Assembly: GCF_002355395.1 (NCBI RefSeq)
Contig: NZ_AP017315.1
Location: forward strand, 1,798,001 to 1,862,000
Direction of reading: 5' to 3'
Source: Microcella alkaliphila
GTDB lineage: Bacteria; Actinomycetota; Actinomycetes; Actinomycetales; Microbacteriaceae
DNA: 64,000 bases
In this document: piece by piece, positions 8,858 through 19,465 of the stretch
Layout: each line of letters opens with the position of its first letter
How positions within the stretch are numbered: position 1 is the stretch's first letter
Notes under the pieces: model-generated
Seen by the model: only the letters and a program-made list of their open reading frames with translations
Told to the model about the DNA's origin: nothing
The model's database searches: none
Position numbers and translations under genes: made by a program

Positions 8858-10063
8858 CTAGGCGCCGAGCAGCACCGACTGGAATGCTGCCTGGTACTCG
8901 TTCTCTTCCTGACCGGTCAGGCCGCGGAAGATGCGGGTGTTCGCCAGCGTTTCGTCGCTCGGGAAGATGAGCTCGTTGTCGGCGAGTTCGGGGTCGATCG
9001 CCTCCATCGCCTCACGGGCTCCCTCGACCGGGGTGATGTAGTTCACCCAGGCCGCGACCTCGGCCGCAACCTCCGGCTCGTAGTAGTAGTTGATGAGCGT
9101 CTCGGCGTTCGTCTTGCGCGGCGAGCCGATCGGCACGAGGAAGTTGTCGGCCCACAGGGTGCCGCCAGCCTCGGGGATCACAAACTTCCACTTCTCGTAA
9201 CCGGCCTCGAAGTTCAGCAGCGTGATGTCGCCCGACCAGGCGATCGCGGCCAGAGTGTCCTCGTTGACGAGGTCTTCCGTGTACGCGTTGCCGCGGACGT
9301 TGCGGATCTGGCCGCCCGTGACCTGCTCGCGGAAGATGTCAAGCGCCGCATTGAAGTCGTCGGCGCTGAAGTCGCCAGAAATGTCGACGCCGTTATTCAT
9401 GAGAATGAGACCCATGGTGTCGCGCATCTCGGAGAGCACACCCACGCGGCCACGGAGCTCGGGCGCCCAGAGGTCATCGACCGAGCGAAGCTCACCCACC
9501 TGCTCGGTGTTCCAGGCGATACCCGCGAAGCCACCCTGCCACGGAATGGAGAAACGGCGGCCCGGGTCGAACTCGGGGTTACGAAGGTCTTCGGACAGGT
9601 TTGCGGCGTTCGGGATGTTGTCGTAGTTCAGCTCCTGCGTGTAGCCGAGCTGAATCCAGCGGCTCACCATCCAGTCGGTGAGGCAGACGGTGTCGGCGCC
9701 GATGTCCTGACCGAGGGCCAGCTGGTCGCGAACGGTGGCGTAGTACGAGTTGTTGTCGTCCACCGTGATGTTGTAGGTGACCGAGATGCCCGTCTGCTCT
9801 TGGAAGGCTTCGAGCGTGGGGTAGTTGCCGTCATCGTCTTCGTCGATGTAGAAGGGCTAGTTTGCCCAGATGAGCGTCGGATCCGACTCGGAACGGTCCT
9901 CGGCGGGCTGCAGCTCATTGCCGCCTCCTGCACAGGCCGCGAGAGCGAGAGCCGTTGCGGATGCGCCGGTACCGGCGAGCATCGTGCGACGGGTCAGCTG
10001 TGCGCGGCGTGCGTGCGCGATCAGGCTGCGGACCATCGGGTCTTCGGGAAGCGGACGATTCAT
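8858..10063 (-). pseudogene. potD: Polyamine-type ABC transporter binding protein, interrupted by an amber codon
   Basis: Read through, this is a 401-residue PotD/PotF-like periplasmic-type binding lipoprotein. The N-terminus has a twin-arginine segment LTRRTMLAG and the lipobox LAAC, then LIWAN, a stop codon at 9857-9859 (codon 69), then PFYIDEDDDGNYP and the complete binding domain to 8858 in the same frame. PotD relatives have Trp at this place (WANWP), so a TGG to TAG change explains the stop. No indel is present. The ATG at 10063 has AAGGAG seven bases upstream. It may be a true recent nonsense mutation, a sequencing error or suppressed; reinitiation at later Met or Val codons would lack the export signal. 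Confidence 0.85.
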
Positions 10064-10176
10064 GGCGCTGCTCCTTTGGTCGTTCAGGTACGTCACTGTC
10101 CTGGCGGCTGTGGTGTCTTTGATACTGACACACGGACTACGCGTACCGCACCCCACAGCGCTCGATTCGTCCATTC

Positions 10177-10198
10177 TGAAACATAAATTTCACGAAAT
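10177..10198. promoter_or_regulatory. Candidate operator between potD and ald
   Basis: In the 264-bp divergent region an AT-rich stretch holds two overlapping inverted repeats: TGAAA (10177-10181) with TTTCA (10188-10192), and ATTTC (10187-10191) with GAAAT (10194-10198). Lrp/AsnC-type regulators that activate ald genes bind such AT-rich partly symmetric arrays. A TACAGT hexamer at 10247-10252 could be the ald -10. The rest of 10064-10327 shows no gene. Confidence 0.45.
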
Positions 10199-10327
10199 CA
10201 GCACATCCAGGCGAAAAAGAGTGCGGAATCCATCGTGAATCGGCGCTACAGTGGTGCCGCAGCGCAGTGGGGCGCGGCGCAACAGCGCGCGCCCTCGCGC
10301 CGAAACGTCCCGATCCAAGGAGTTCCG

Positions 10328-11443
10328 ATGAGAATCGCCGTCCCCGCCGAGGTCAAGAACAACGAGTTCCGCGTGGCCATTACGCCGTCCGGTGTGCACG
10401 ACCTTGTTGCCAACGGGCACGAGGTGCTGGTGCAGGCTGGCGCCGGAGCGGGATCGTCCATCCCCGACGAGGCGTACGTGGCCCAGGGCGCCCGCATCGT
10501 GCCCGACGCGGCTACGGCGTGGGGCGAGGCCGAGCTTCTGCTCAAGGTGAAGGAGCCGATCGCGTCGGAGTACGGCTACTTCCGCGACGATCTCCTGCTG
10601 TTCACCTACCTGCACCTCGCCGCAGAGGAGGCGCTCACGCACGCGCTCTTGGATGCACGGGTCACCGCGATCGCGTATGAAACGGTCCAACTGCCCTCGC
10701 GCGCACTGCCCCTGCTCGCCCCGATGAGTGAGGTGGCCGGTCGGCTGTCGGTCATCGTTGGCGCGAACGCGATGATGCGGCCCAACGGGGGCCAGGGGCT
10801 GTTGGTGCCGGGAGTTCCGGGCACGCACCCCGCGAATGTCGTGGTGCTCGGCGGTGGCGTCGCGGGCACGAATGCGGTCGCGATGGCCGTGGGACTGGGC
10901 GCGGACGTGACCGTGCTCGACACGAACCTCCAGCGTCTGCGTGAGCTCGATGCTCTGTATGCCGGCCGCGTGAAGACAATCGCGTCGAACGGCTACGAGA
11001 TCGACAAGGCCGTTGTCGCCGCCGATCTCGTGATCGGATCGGTGCTCGTGCCGGGAGCCAAGGCTCCGAAGCTCGTCAGCAACGAGCTCGTCTCCCGTAT
11101 GAAGCCCGGAAGCGTGCTCGTCGACATCGCTGTCGACCAGGGCGGATGCTTCGCCGACACCCGACCCACGACGCACGCCGAACCGACGTTCACGGTGCAC
11201 GAGAGCATCTTCTACTGCGTTGCCAACATGCCGGGCGCCGTCCCGGCGACGTCAACGTACGCACTGACGAACGCGACTCTGCCGTATGTGCGCGCGATCG
11301 CCAACAATGGCTGGCGGGCGGCGCTGGCGGCCGATCCTGCACTCGCGCTCGGACTGAACACGCACGACGGGCGCGCGACCAACGCCGCGGTGGGTGAGGC
11401 CCACGGGCTCGAGCCTGTGGCTCTGGCGAGCGTCCTCGCCTAA
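10328..11443 (+). CDS. ald: Alanine dehydrogenase
   Basis: A 371-residue enzyme, the standard length, that interconverts L-alanine and pyruvate plus ammonia with NAD. It starts RIAVPAEVKNNEFRVAI, carries the conserved Lys/His region KVKEP and TYLHLAAEE, the NAD-binding loop VVVLGGGVAGTNAV and DVTVLDTN, and the C-terminal PGAVPATSTYALTNATLPY. The ATG at 10328 follows AAGGAG by six bases. In actinobacteria ald is often activated by an Lrp/AsnC protein (AldR) in response to amino acids; the inverted repeats upstream would suit this. It is divergent from potD. Confidence 0.96.
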   Translation: MRIAVPAEVKNNEFRVAITPSGVHDLVANGHEVLVQAGAGAGSSIPDEAYVAQGARIVPDAATAWGEAELLLKVKEPIASEYGYFRDDLLLFTYLHLAAEEALTHALLDARVTAIAYETVQLPSRALPLLAPMSEVAGRLSVIVGANAMMRPNGGQGLLVPGVPGTHPANVVVLGGGVAGTNAVAMAVGLGADVTVLDTNLQRLRELDALYAGRVKTIASNGYEIDKAVVAADLVIGSVLVPGAKAPKLVSNELVSRMKPGSVLVDIAVDQGGCFADTRPTTHAEPTFTVHESIFYCVANMPGAVPATSTYALTNATLPYVRAIANNGWRAALAADPALALGLNTHDGRATNAAVGEAHGLEPVALASVLA

Positions 11444-11452
11444 CACCCGACG

Positions 11453-14017
11453 TCAGTGCGCAACATCGCTCGAGGGCGGTGACCAGCGTGCCCGCAGAAC
11501 CTCGGGGGTCGAGCCGCCTCCCGGCTCGATCACCCACAGGTCACGCTGGTCGATCGGCGGCGGCTGAATGCGCGCGCTGACCAGTGCGCGCAGGTCGCTC
11601 ATGTCGCATCCGTCGAACGCGATGACGGCCTCGCGACGCGCGTGCGCGAAGGCCGCCCAGTCGCGTTGCCAGTCATCAGGATGACCGACGCAGGCGAGGG
11701 TGCCATCCCGGACATCGTGCCGGCTGGCGGCGTCGACGAGCGCCGCAAGCGGCACCCCTCGCACCGGACGGGGGCAGGATGCTCGTAACGCCTCGAGGGA
11801 GCGGTCCGGGTTCGCCGAGACCACCGCGATGACGGGCTCGGACCCCACGGTCCGAATACGGGGCGGGAGCGCCGGCGGCAGCGACTGCGTCGGCTGGACG
11901 ACCTGAACGGGCTGCCCGCGCCACCACCCGCGCCCGGCGGGAGCGCGGTCATTATGCTCGCCGCGCGGAGCGCCGGAGGCGTGGTGGTCGTCACAATCAA
12001 GGGCGCGTAGCTGCAGGCGTGCGCCGAAGCGCCCGGCAAGGAGACGGCCGGCGCTCGAGGCGGTGCCCACGGCGACGGCGGCACCGCCGCCTCGCTGGTG
12101 GAGGGCACGCAGGGCGGCATCCAATCGGGCGAGAAGCTGCGTCGCGTGCTCGGGCGACTCGGCGTCGATCAGGTCGGCCAGCCCGTCTACCAGCAGCAGC
12201 TGCGGCTGGCTCGACGCCGCCGAACCGGAGGCGATGTCCGTGAGGACCTGATGCGCATCGGCGAGGCTGTGCGGCAAGAGCGTTGCCTCCCAGCCGATCT
12301 GCCGCGCTTCCGCGGCCAGCTGCGCCAGCGCGGTCGTTCGCCCACTCCCCGAACACCCGAGGATCGCCAGCGCGCCGTCGCGGCGCGGATGCCAGCTCGC
12401 CGCGCTCCAGCGCTGGGCGGCGACGTCATCGATCAGGCCGACGAGCAGGCTCCCCTCGGCCCGGGAGTGGCGCCACCCATCGACGACTTCCGGCTGCGTC
12501 GGAGACAGCTCCGACGGCAAGACCGGCGCCCAGGGCGGATCTGCGCGTGCCGACGACGCCGCACTCGCCACCGCGGCGATGTCCGCGGGTGCGACGAGAC
12601 CGACCTGGGCGGCGAGCAACTGCTCACTCGTGCGAATCACCGCACGACCGCGGGGCGCAGCGGCGACGGACGGGGCGTCACCGCCCAGCAGCGCGCGAGC
12701 GTCGGCGGCATCCGTGGTGCGGAACAGGACGCGGATGGCGCAGTTGACCGCCACCGTGTCGTGCACCACCCCGCTCGGACGCTGCGTGCACAAGACGAGG
12801 TGGATGCCGAGCGAGCGGCCTCGCGCCGACAGGTCGGAGAACACCGCCTGCAAGGCGGGATGTGTCGCCACGAGTGCGGCGTACTCGTCGACGACGATCA
12901 ACAGGCGGGACAGCCCCGAGGCGAGCTGAGCGATGTCGCGGACGCGCTCGCGTGCGAGCACACGCTCTCGACGCTCGATCTCCGCCCGAAGGCTTGTGAG
13001 CGCACGCGTCGCGAGCACAGCGTCCAGATCCGTGATGACGCCGACCGTCGAGGGCAGCTCGGCGAGGTCCTGGAAGGTGGCCCCGCCCTTGAAGTCGACG
13101 TACAGCACGGACCACGCACCCGGGTCCGCTGCCGCCGACAGGGCGAGTGCGCGGAGGAATTCGCTCTTGCCGCTTCCGGTGGCGCCCCCGACGAGCACGT
13201 GCGGGCCGTCGGTGATGAGGTCGAGTGTGACGGTGCCGGCCGCTCCGAGTCCGACGGCGAGACCCGGGGTCGACTGGCCATCGCGGGCCGCCGCCCACTC
13301 ACAGCGCTCGGGCAGCGCGGCAGCTCGAGCGCGGGCGTTCCTCGCCTCTTCGTCGGCGAGGTACGACACGACCGCGTCCGCTGCGACGCGCTCGCCGCCG
13401 GGAAGCACGATGTCGAGGCGCGCGAGCCCGGACACCGAGATGGTCGTGCGAGCGCGCCCGTCAGACGGCGACCCGTCCGGCACCGCGCGGTCACCGAGTC
13501 GTGCGCGGAGGCGCTCGGCGATGAAGCCGGACCCGTGCACCTCGACCGGGCCCGGCGGGACGCGGACGGGAAGGCGCGGGTTGCGCGCGGCACGGGCGTG
13601 CAGGGCGCGCAAGCGCTCCCGCACGGATTGCTCGGGATGGGCATCCACTGTCGGGGCGCTCCCGGCGATCGTGCTTGCGCCCGGCGCCGCTCCGACGACG
13701 GAGCCGCCGTCACCCGGTGGTGTCGCGAACGCGCGTTCCGTCTCATCGCGGTGCGCACGCTCGATCGCGTGTTCCGTTGCCGCGCATTCGAGCGCGAAGC
13801 GCTTGTCCTCCTCACGCGCGTGTCGACGCGCTGCCCGGCGGGATTCGAGAGCGCTCGCGACCGCGATGATGGGGCTAAGGGCGGCGAAAACGAGCACATA
13901 CGGCGATCGAATGATGGCCCCGATGACGACCGCCGCGATCAGGGGCGCGATCACCGCGATCACCGGAAACGGGGCGCGCGGGGATGCTCGGGGCGGCTCG
14001 GGATACGTGATCGTCAC
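11453..14017 (-). CDS. EccC/EssC-type FtsK/SpoIIIE ATPase
   Basis: An 854-residue protein with two N-terminal membrane helices (about 17-36 and 40-57), a basic linker, a full FtsK/SpoIIIE domain (about 250-480), and a second degenerate one (about 525-700), plus a C-terminal remnant. Domain 1 has Walker A GATGSGKSEFL (278), YVDFKGGATF, VVDEYAAL and TQRPSG, the wording typical of type VII secretion EccC/EssC rather than of FtsK. In domain 2 the Walker Lys is Arg (GCSGSGRTT, Arg 560), so it should not hydrolyse ATP well. It is the last gene of the nine-gene cluster. No WXG100 substrate or other secretion component is encoded here. The GTG start has only a weak ribosome binding site. Confidence 0.85.
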   Translation of the reverse strand: MTITYPEPPRASPRAPFPVIAVIAPLIAAVVIGAIIRSPYVLVFAALSPIIAVASALESRRAARRHAREEDKRFALECAATEHAIERAHRDETERAFATPPGDGGSVVGAAPGASTIAGSAPTVDAHPEQSVRERLRALHARAARNPRLPVRVPPGPVEVHGSGFIAERLRARLGDRAVPDGSPSDGRARTTISVSGLARLDIVLPGGERVAADAVVSYLADEEARNARARAAALPERCEWAAARDGQSTPGLAVGLGAAGTVTLDLITDGPHVLVGGATGSGKSEFLRALALSAAADPGAWSVLYVDFKGGATFQDLAELPSTVGVITDLDAVLATRALTSLRAEIERRERVLARERVRDIAQLASGLSRLLIVVDEYAALVATHPALQAVFSDLSARGRSLGIHLVLCTQRPSGVVHDTVAVNCAIRVLFRTTDAADARALLGGDAPSVAAAPRGRAVIRTSEQLLAAQVGLVAPADIAAVASAASSARADPPWAPVLPSELSPTQPEVVDGWRHSRAEGSLLVGLIDDVAAQRWSAASWHPRRDGALAILGCSGSGRTTALAQLAAEARQIGWEATLLPHSLADAHQVLTDIASGSAASSQPQLLLVDGLADLIDAESPEHATQLLARLDAALRALHQRGGGAAVAVGTASSAGRLLAGRFGARLQLRALDCDDHHASGAPRGEHNDRAPAGRGWWRGQPVQVVQPTQSLPPALPPRIRTVGSEPVIAVVSANPDRSLEALRASCPRPVRGVPLAALVDAASRHDVRDGTLACVGHPDDWQRDWAAFAHARREAVIAFDGCDMSDLRALVSARIQPPPIDQRDLWVIEPGGGSTPEVLRARWSPPSSDVAH

Positions 14018-14109
14018 CGGCTCACTGCATCACGGCGTCGACGCGGCCGACGCCGGCGACCTCACGACGAGGGCACAGCTGTCGCGACCGCGGGGGTGGG
14101 GAGGAGCGA

Positions 14110-14765
<656 letters not shown>

Positions 14766-14769
<4 letters not shown>

Positions 14770-17093
14770 CCGCGTTCCTTCCGTCGCCCTCGCCCGCCGC
14801 TTCGGTCAGAATAGCGGCGCAGCGAACGCGTGGATACGGCGGCGCGCAGGCGCTCGCGGCGGGTGGCCGAGTCGCGGAAGGTGCGGCGTACTGCGTCGAC
14901 GGCGCTCCACACCCTGGCTGCCTCGTCCGGGTTGGGCTCGTCGGGGGCGTAGACCGCGCGATCGGCGACCCGCGCGAGCACGAGCACGGAGGGCGCCCCG
15001 ATGGCCGCAGCGCGCTCACGCCGCGTCCCCGTCGGGGGCACGGCGATGCCGCGATCGGTCGCGTCGTCGACCACCTGCATCCACCCGGCCAGGATGCGCG
15101 TGGCGGGGTCGCGCGCGCGACGGCGCCGGCGACGGCGACGCGCCTTGATCGCCAGAATCGCGAGGACCGGTGTGAGACCGAGCAGGATCAGCCCGAGGAC
15201 CGCGCCGCCGATCTGCAGGGCGAGAAGGAGCAGAGGGTCGAGCCCCGTGGCCTCATCGCGCTCGTCGAGGTCGACGTCGGGCGGCGCCTGTTCGTCGGGC
15301 GGGGGCGCGTCTTCGAGGGGAGGTTGCACGGCGGGCTGTGGCCGTGTGATCGGTGTCGTCTCGTCGGAGTCGGGCGGCGGCACCTCGCGGCGCGGCGGCA
15401 CCACGTCGACGGCCACCCAACCGCGTTCGAGAGTCGACACCTCGATCCACGCGGTCAGGTCGCGCTCGCGGAACGCCGCGGGGTCCACCGGCGGTTCGCC
15501 GCGGTCATCGCGCACACCCTCGATGAAGCCGAGCACGACGCGCGAGGGGAACCCGATCTCCCGAGCGGCCAGGGCCGCGAGAGCTGCATACTGTTCCGCG
15601 TCCCCGACCATCGGGGTAGCCGTGACCAACTCGTCGAGGCGATCAATGGAGTGCCCCGGCCTGCTCGGCGCCTCGTCGTCGTCGGTTCCGTGAGACAGGA
15701 AACCGTCCGATTGCAGCCGCTCAACGACGGCCGCGAGCCTCGCTCCCTCCCCCTCGATCGCCTGGATGGTGGGGCTCAGCCAGTCACGCAGCTCGTCGGG
15801 CACGCTCACGATCGCGGGAACCGCGGCGGCGCCCGGCGACACGGTCGACAGGTCCACCTCCTCGACGGGCGCCGGGATGACGTCGAGGCGATAGCGCAAA
15901 CCGGCGGGAGCGCCACCCACGAGGACTGCGCTGTCGGTCACCGCGTTGTAAACCACGCGGTCGCGCACCGCCGGCGCATCCTCACCACGGATCGTCACGT
16001 CGACGAGCTGGCCAGTGGACGGCAGCCACGGCCCGAACGCCCTGCCGAGGGAAAGCTCGACGGCCGCGACACTGGCCCCCTCTGGAACGTCTCGCCGGGC
16101 GGGCACCCGCACGAATCGGCCGGAGGCGCTGTCGACGCTGTCGCTGCCCACCGCGAAGACGACCCCGTCGTAACTGTCCAGGACGGCGACGCGCACTCGC
16201 TCCCCGTCGGGCAGTCCCTCAGCGGTGAGCGCGATGGCGTCGGCTCGCTCCGGCTGGAACGACGCGCGATACGCGGCGAGCGGGCTGGGAGTGGCGAAAG
16301 GGTCGAACGGTTGATCGACAACGGTGCGGATGACTGTCCGCTCATCCGGCGGCGGGATGAGCGCAATAAGGCCTGCGCCTGCTCCTCCCGCGACCAGTAC
16401 CACCATCACGGCCGAGGCGAACTGCCGCACCGCGCCCCCGCGCCCCCGGTCGACGCTGCCAATGAGCGCGTCTGTGCGGCGGTGCCGACGCCACACCGCG
16501 AGCCAGAGCAGGAGGACCAGCAGTAAGGCCAGGGTGGTGCTGATCGGCCACACGACGCTTTCCGGCCCGAAGGCGAGAACGAGGGGATAGCCGATGGCGG
16601 GAATGGCCACGGCCGTTGCCGGACGGCGGGCGCGCAACGCCACGGCGACGGTCGCCGCACTCCCGACGAGCAGGCTGACGAGCGCCGGCACGAGGAGCGA
16701 CTGATAGGTGCCGACGGGAAGGTCGATGGTGACGAGTCTCGTCCAGCCGAGCGCGACGGCAGAGATCAACTCCAGCAGTCCCTCGGGCTCGGGGAGGACG
16801 CCGTAAAGCGCCCGGGAGGGAACCGCGAGCGGAACCCCCACCACGACGAGTGCGGCCGTGACCGCGAGCATGAGTCCCCAGGCCGGCCAGCGGAGCGCCG
16901 TTGCGACCACCGCGAGCGCGCAGCCGAGCGGGATGGCGACGGCGGCCACCACCACGAAACCGGGGTCGCGGTACACGGGCCACCAGGCGAACGCGATGAC
17001 GGCCCACGCCGCCATCGTGAACAGCACAATGCTCACCAGGATGGCGGGTCGCGGGAGCACAGACGCTGACGAGCGGCTCGGCGAAGGACTCAC
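14766..17093 (-). CDS. Transglutaminase-like membrane protein, catalytic Cys and His replaced
   Basis: A 775-residue protein with about six N-terminal membrane helices (to residue 248), a large outside part, a transglutaminase-like core (about 455-570), a Pro-rich acidic linker, a helix at 618-645 and a basic cytoplasmic tail. This is the architecture of the DUF3488/TgpA family encoded beside MoxR and DUF58 genes. In active members the core reads GDCEQ and HAW. Here it reads GDAEQ (Ala 499) and TAW (Thr 547); only the third residue, Asp 563, remains. The protein should therefore be an inactive scaffold or binding domain. The start overlaps the DUF58 stop. Confidence 0.88.
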
Positions 17094-18469
17094 TCGGTCT
17101 CGCCTCCCCGGATGGCGCGTCGGAGATCGGTGAGCGACCCCACGGTGAGGACGGTCAAGGAACCGAGACTGCGCCGGCCCGGCACTGTGTCGGGGTCACA
17201 CTGCACCGCAATGACCTCGACGGAGGCAGGAAACGCTGCGGCGGCCGTGCGCAGGCGACGCGGTGCGACCGTGGAGCCGACCACGAGGATCGCGACCGAC
17301 ACGCCCGGCACAGCATCGGAGGCGAGGCGCGCGACGTCGACGACGCCGAGAGCCGCTGGTCCGTGTTCGACGACGGCGAGCTCGTCCAGCAGGCGGTTGG
17401 GGGTGAGCGTCGGCAGCGGCCGGACGGCGACGACGGCCCGCTTCGCGAACTCGGGAGTGATCTCGCTGACGAGAACGTCGACATCACGAGCGTCACGAAT
17501 AGCGCGCGCGCCGAGGCTCGCCGCCGCACTCACGCCGAGCTCGAACTCGGCGTCGGAACCGAAGTCGACACTCGCAATGCTCAGGGCGAGCAGCATGCGA
17601 CTGCGACGGGTCTCCTCGAACTGCCGCACCATGAAGGTGCCGGTCTTCGCCGACGACTTCCAGTGGATGTGGCGGCGATCGTCTCCGGGCACGTATTCGC
17701 GCAGCGCATGAAACGCCAGATCGCTCACGGTCAGGTCTCGGGTCGGCCGGCCCTCGAGGTCGCGCACGAGCCCACTCGACGTCGATGGCACGTCGATGGT
17801 GCGCGGGTGGATGATGAACTCGGCCGCATCGGCCCAGTGGTATTCGCGACGCACGAGCCCCACGGGATCAGCCCGAACGGTCTTCACCGGCCCCACCGTC
17901 AGGCGGCCACGACGATCGGTCGGGAGAGCGACGGACGGCTCGACCCGATCGCCCGGGCCGATGCCGGGAACCGCGATGGGGACGATGCGCTCGCCGACGG
18001 GCAGGTCGACGACCGTGCCGAAGGAGCGCCGTGAGGTGGGGTTCGTCACGACCAGCCGGGCGTGCGCCTCGTCACCGACGGCGACGCGAACCGGCGGCGG
18101 AACAAGCTGGAAGTGCAGTCGGATCCTGCCCACCAGGTACGCGACGGCGACGATCGTGAGCGCCACGCCGACGGCACCGGCGAGGACGAGTTCCGTCCAG
18201 CCCCAGAGATACCCCGCCCCGAGCGACAGAGGCGCGACGGCGATGACGACCCAGCCAAGGGGGGTCACCACGGAGGAGGCGGCGCGGCCTGCACGGGACG
18301 CGACACGGCCGACGGCGCGACCGGCGCGCACGACAGTGACCAGAGCATCCGCCGACCAGCCCGTCCGCTCGCCGACGAGCCGGGTGCGCGCAGTGGTGAC
18401 CGTCGACCCCCCGGAGGAGCCGGTGACCTCCCGCGTAACGGTCGACCGCGGTGACGACCCGTCGGTCAC
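17090..18469 (-). CDS. DUF58 membrane protein
   Basis: A 459-residue protein, by the GTG start at 18469 that overlaps the moxR stop (GTGTGA). An unstructured N-terminus is followed by two membrane helices (about 68-88 and 92-113), a beta-rich segment, and the DUF58 signature LREYVPGDDRRHIHWKSSAK (about 256-275), which leads into a von Willebrand factor A-like fold. DUF58 proteins are encoded with MoxR ATPases and transglutaminase-like proteins, where the MoxR chaperone is thought to remodel them. A longer reading frame upstream exists but overlaps moxR heavily and has unlikely Arg-rich composition, so I rejected it. Confidence 0.88.
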   Translation of the reverse strand: MTDGSSPRSTVTREVTGSSGGSTVTTARTRLVGERTGWSADALVTVVRAGRAVGRVASRAGRAASSVVTPLGWVVIAVAPLSLGAGYLWGWTELVLAGAVGVALTIVAVAYLVGRIRLHFQLVPPPVRVAVGDEAHARLVVTNPTSRRSFGTVVDLPVGERIVPIAVPGIGPGDRVEPSVALPTDRRGRLTVGPVKTVRADPVGLVRREYHWADAAEFIIHPRTIDVPSTSSGLVRDLEGRPTRDLTVSDLAFHALREYVPGDDRRHIHWKSSAKTGTFMVRQFEETRRSRMLLALSIASVDFGSDAEFELGVSAAASLGARAIRDARDVDVLVSEITPEFAKRAVVAVRPLPTLTPNRLLDELAVVEHGPAALGVVDVARLASDAVPGVSVAILVVGSTVAPRRLRTAAAAFPASVEVIAVQCDPDTVPGRRSLGSLTVLTVGSLTDLRRAIRGGETE

Positions 18470-19434
18470 ACGGCGACCCGGTCGCTCGGCGGGGCGGTCT
18501 CCACGACGACCTGAGCGATAACGGACGCCTGCGTGACGCCGTCGAATTCGGCCTCGGGGTCGAGAACGAGTCGGTGCGCGAGCACCGGTTCGGCGAGCGA
18601 CTTCACGTCGTCGGGAATGACGTAGTGGCGTCCGTCGAGGGCCGCGAACGTCTTCGCGCACCGCACGAGCGCCAGGGCGCCACGGACGCTCGCCCCCAGC
18701 CGGACGTCGGGATGCGCGCGGGTCGCCTCCACGAGACGCGCGACGTAGTCACCGATCACCGGATCGACATGCACGGTGCGCGCCGCATCGATCATGCTGC
18801 GCACCGTGTCGAGGTCGATGACCGGCTCGAGCACCGTGGCGCGCGGCCCCGACGCTCCCGCGAGGATTCTCACGGTCGACGCGTGATCGGGGTAGCCGAT
18901 CGCCGTGCGGATGAGGAAGCGGTCGAGCTGCGCCTCCGGTAGACGGTAGGTGCCAGCCTGTTCGATCGGGTTCTGGGTGGCAATGACCAGGAAGGGCGCG
19001 TCGACCGGGTGGGTCGTACCGTCGATCGTGACGTGCCCCTCCTCCATCACCTCAAGCAACGCCGACTGCGTCTTCGGGCTGGCCCGGTTGATCTCATCGG
19101 CCAGGACGACGGTCGCGAACACGGGGCCGGGGTGAAAGGAGAACTCGCCACTGCGCTGGTCGTAGACCGTGATGCCCGTGATGTCGCCCGGCAGCAAGTC
19201 GGGGGTGAACTGCACGCGCTGCGTCGTGCCTCGAATGCTCTCAGCCAGCGCCCGCGCGAGCGAGGTCTTCCCCGTCCCCGGCACGTCTTCGAGCAGCAGG
19301 TGCCCCTCGCTCAACATCGCGGTGAGCCCGAGGCGCACAACGTATGACTTGCCGAGGAGCACCGATTCGACATTGGTCACGATCCGCTCGGCGAGGCCGG
19401 AGAACCACTGCGCCTGCTCGGGGGTCATCGTCAT
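18466..19434 (-). CDS. MoxR-family AAA+ ATPase
   Basis: A 322-residue chaperone-like ATPase with Walker A EDVPGTGKTSLA (about 49-60), Walker B VVLADEINRASPKTQSALLE, sensor ATQNPIEQAGTYRLPEAQLDRF and a C-terminal lid. It fits the MRP/APE2220 type MoxR group paired with DUF58 and transglutaminase genes. The ATG at 19434 follows GAAGGA at good spacing. Expected role: ATP-driven remodelling of the DUF58 or giant surface protein encoded beside it. It follows the giant gene by 31 bp, so both are on one transcript. Confidence 0.93.
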   Translation of the reverse strand: MTMTPEQAQWFSGLAERIVTNVESVLLGKSYVVRLGLTAMLSEGHLLLEDVPGTGKTSLARALAESIRGTTQRVQFTPDLLPGDITGITVYDQRSGEFSFHPGPVFATVVLADEINRASPKTQSALLEVMEEGHVTIDGTTHPVDAPFLVIATQNPIEQAGTYRLPEAQLDRFLIRTAIGYPDHASTVRILAGASGPRATVLEPVIDLDTVRSMIDAARTVHVDPVIGDYVARLVEATRAHPDVRLGASVRGALALVRCAKTFAALDGRHYVIPDDVKSLAEPVLAHRLVLDPEAEFDGVTQASVIAQVVVETAPPSDRVAV

Positions 19435-19465
19435 GGCGAATTCCTTCGTCGGTGTCGGTGCTCAG

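Noticed and set aside
9857..9859. Reading the potD stop as recoded selenocysteine or pyrrolysine
   Set aside because: The codon is TAG, not TGA. No downstream hairpin or Pyl gene is seen, and the family has Trp here, so mutation or sequencing error is simpler.
14018..14109. Search for a WXG100-type small gene next to the EccC-like ATPase
   Set aside because: The 92-bp gap is too short and has no suitable frame on either strand; none was seen elsewhere in the cluster.
17090..18661. Longer form of the DUF58 protein starting at 18661
   Set aside because: The extra 64 codons overlap moxR and are extremely Arg-rich; a GTG overlapping the moxR stop is the natural start.
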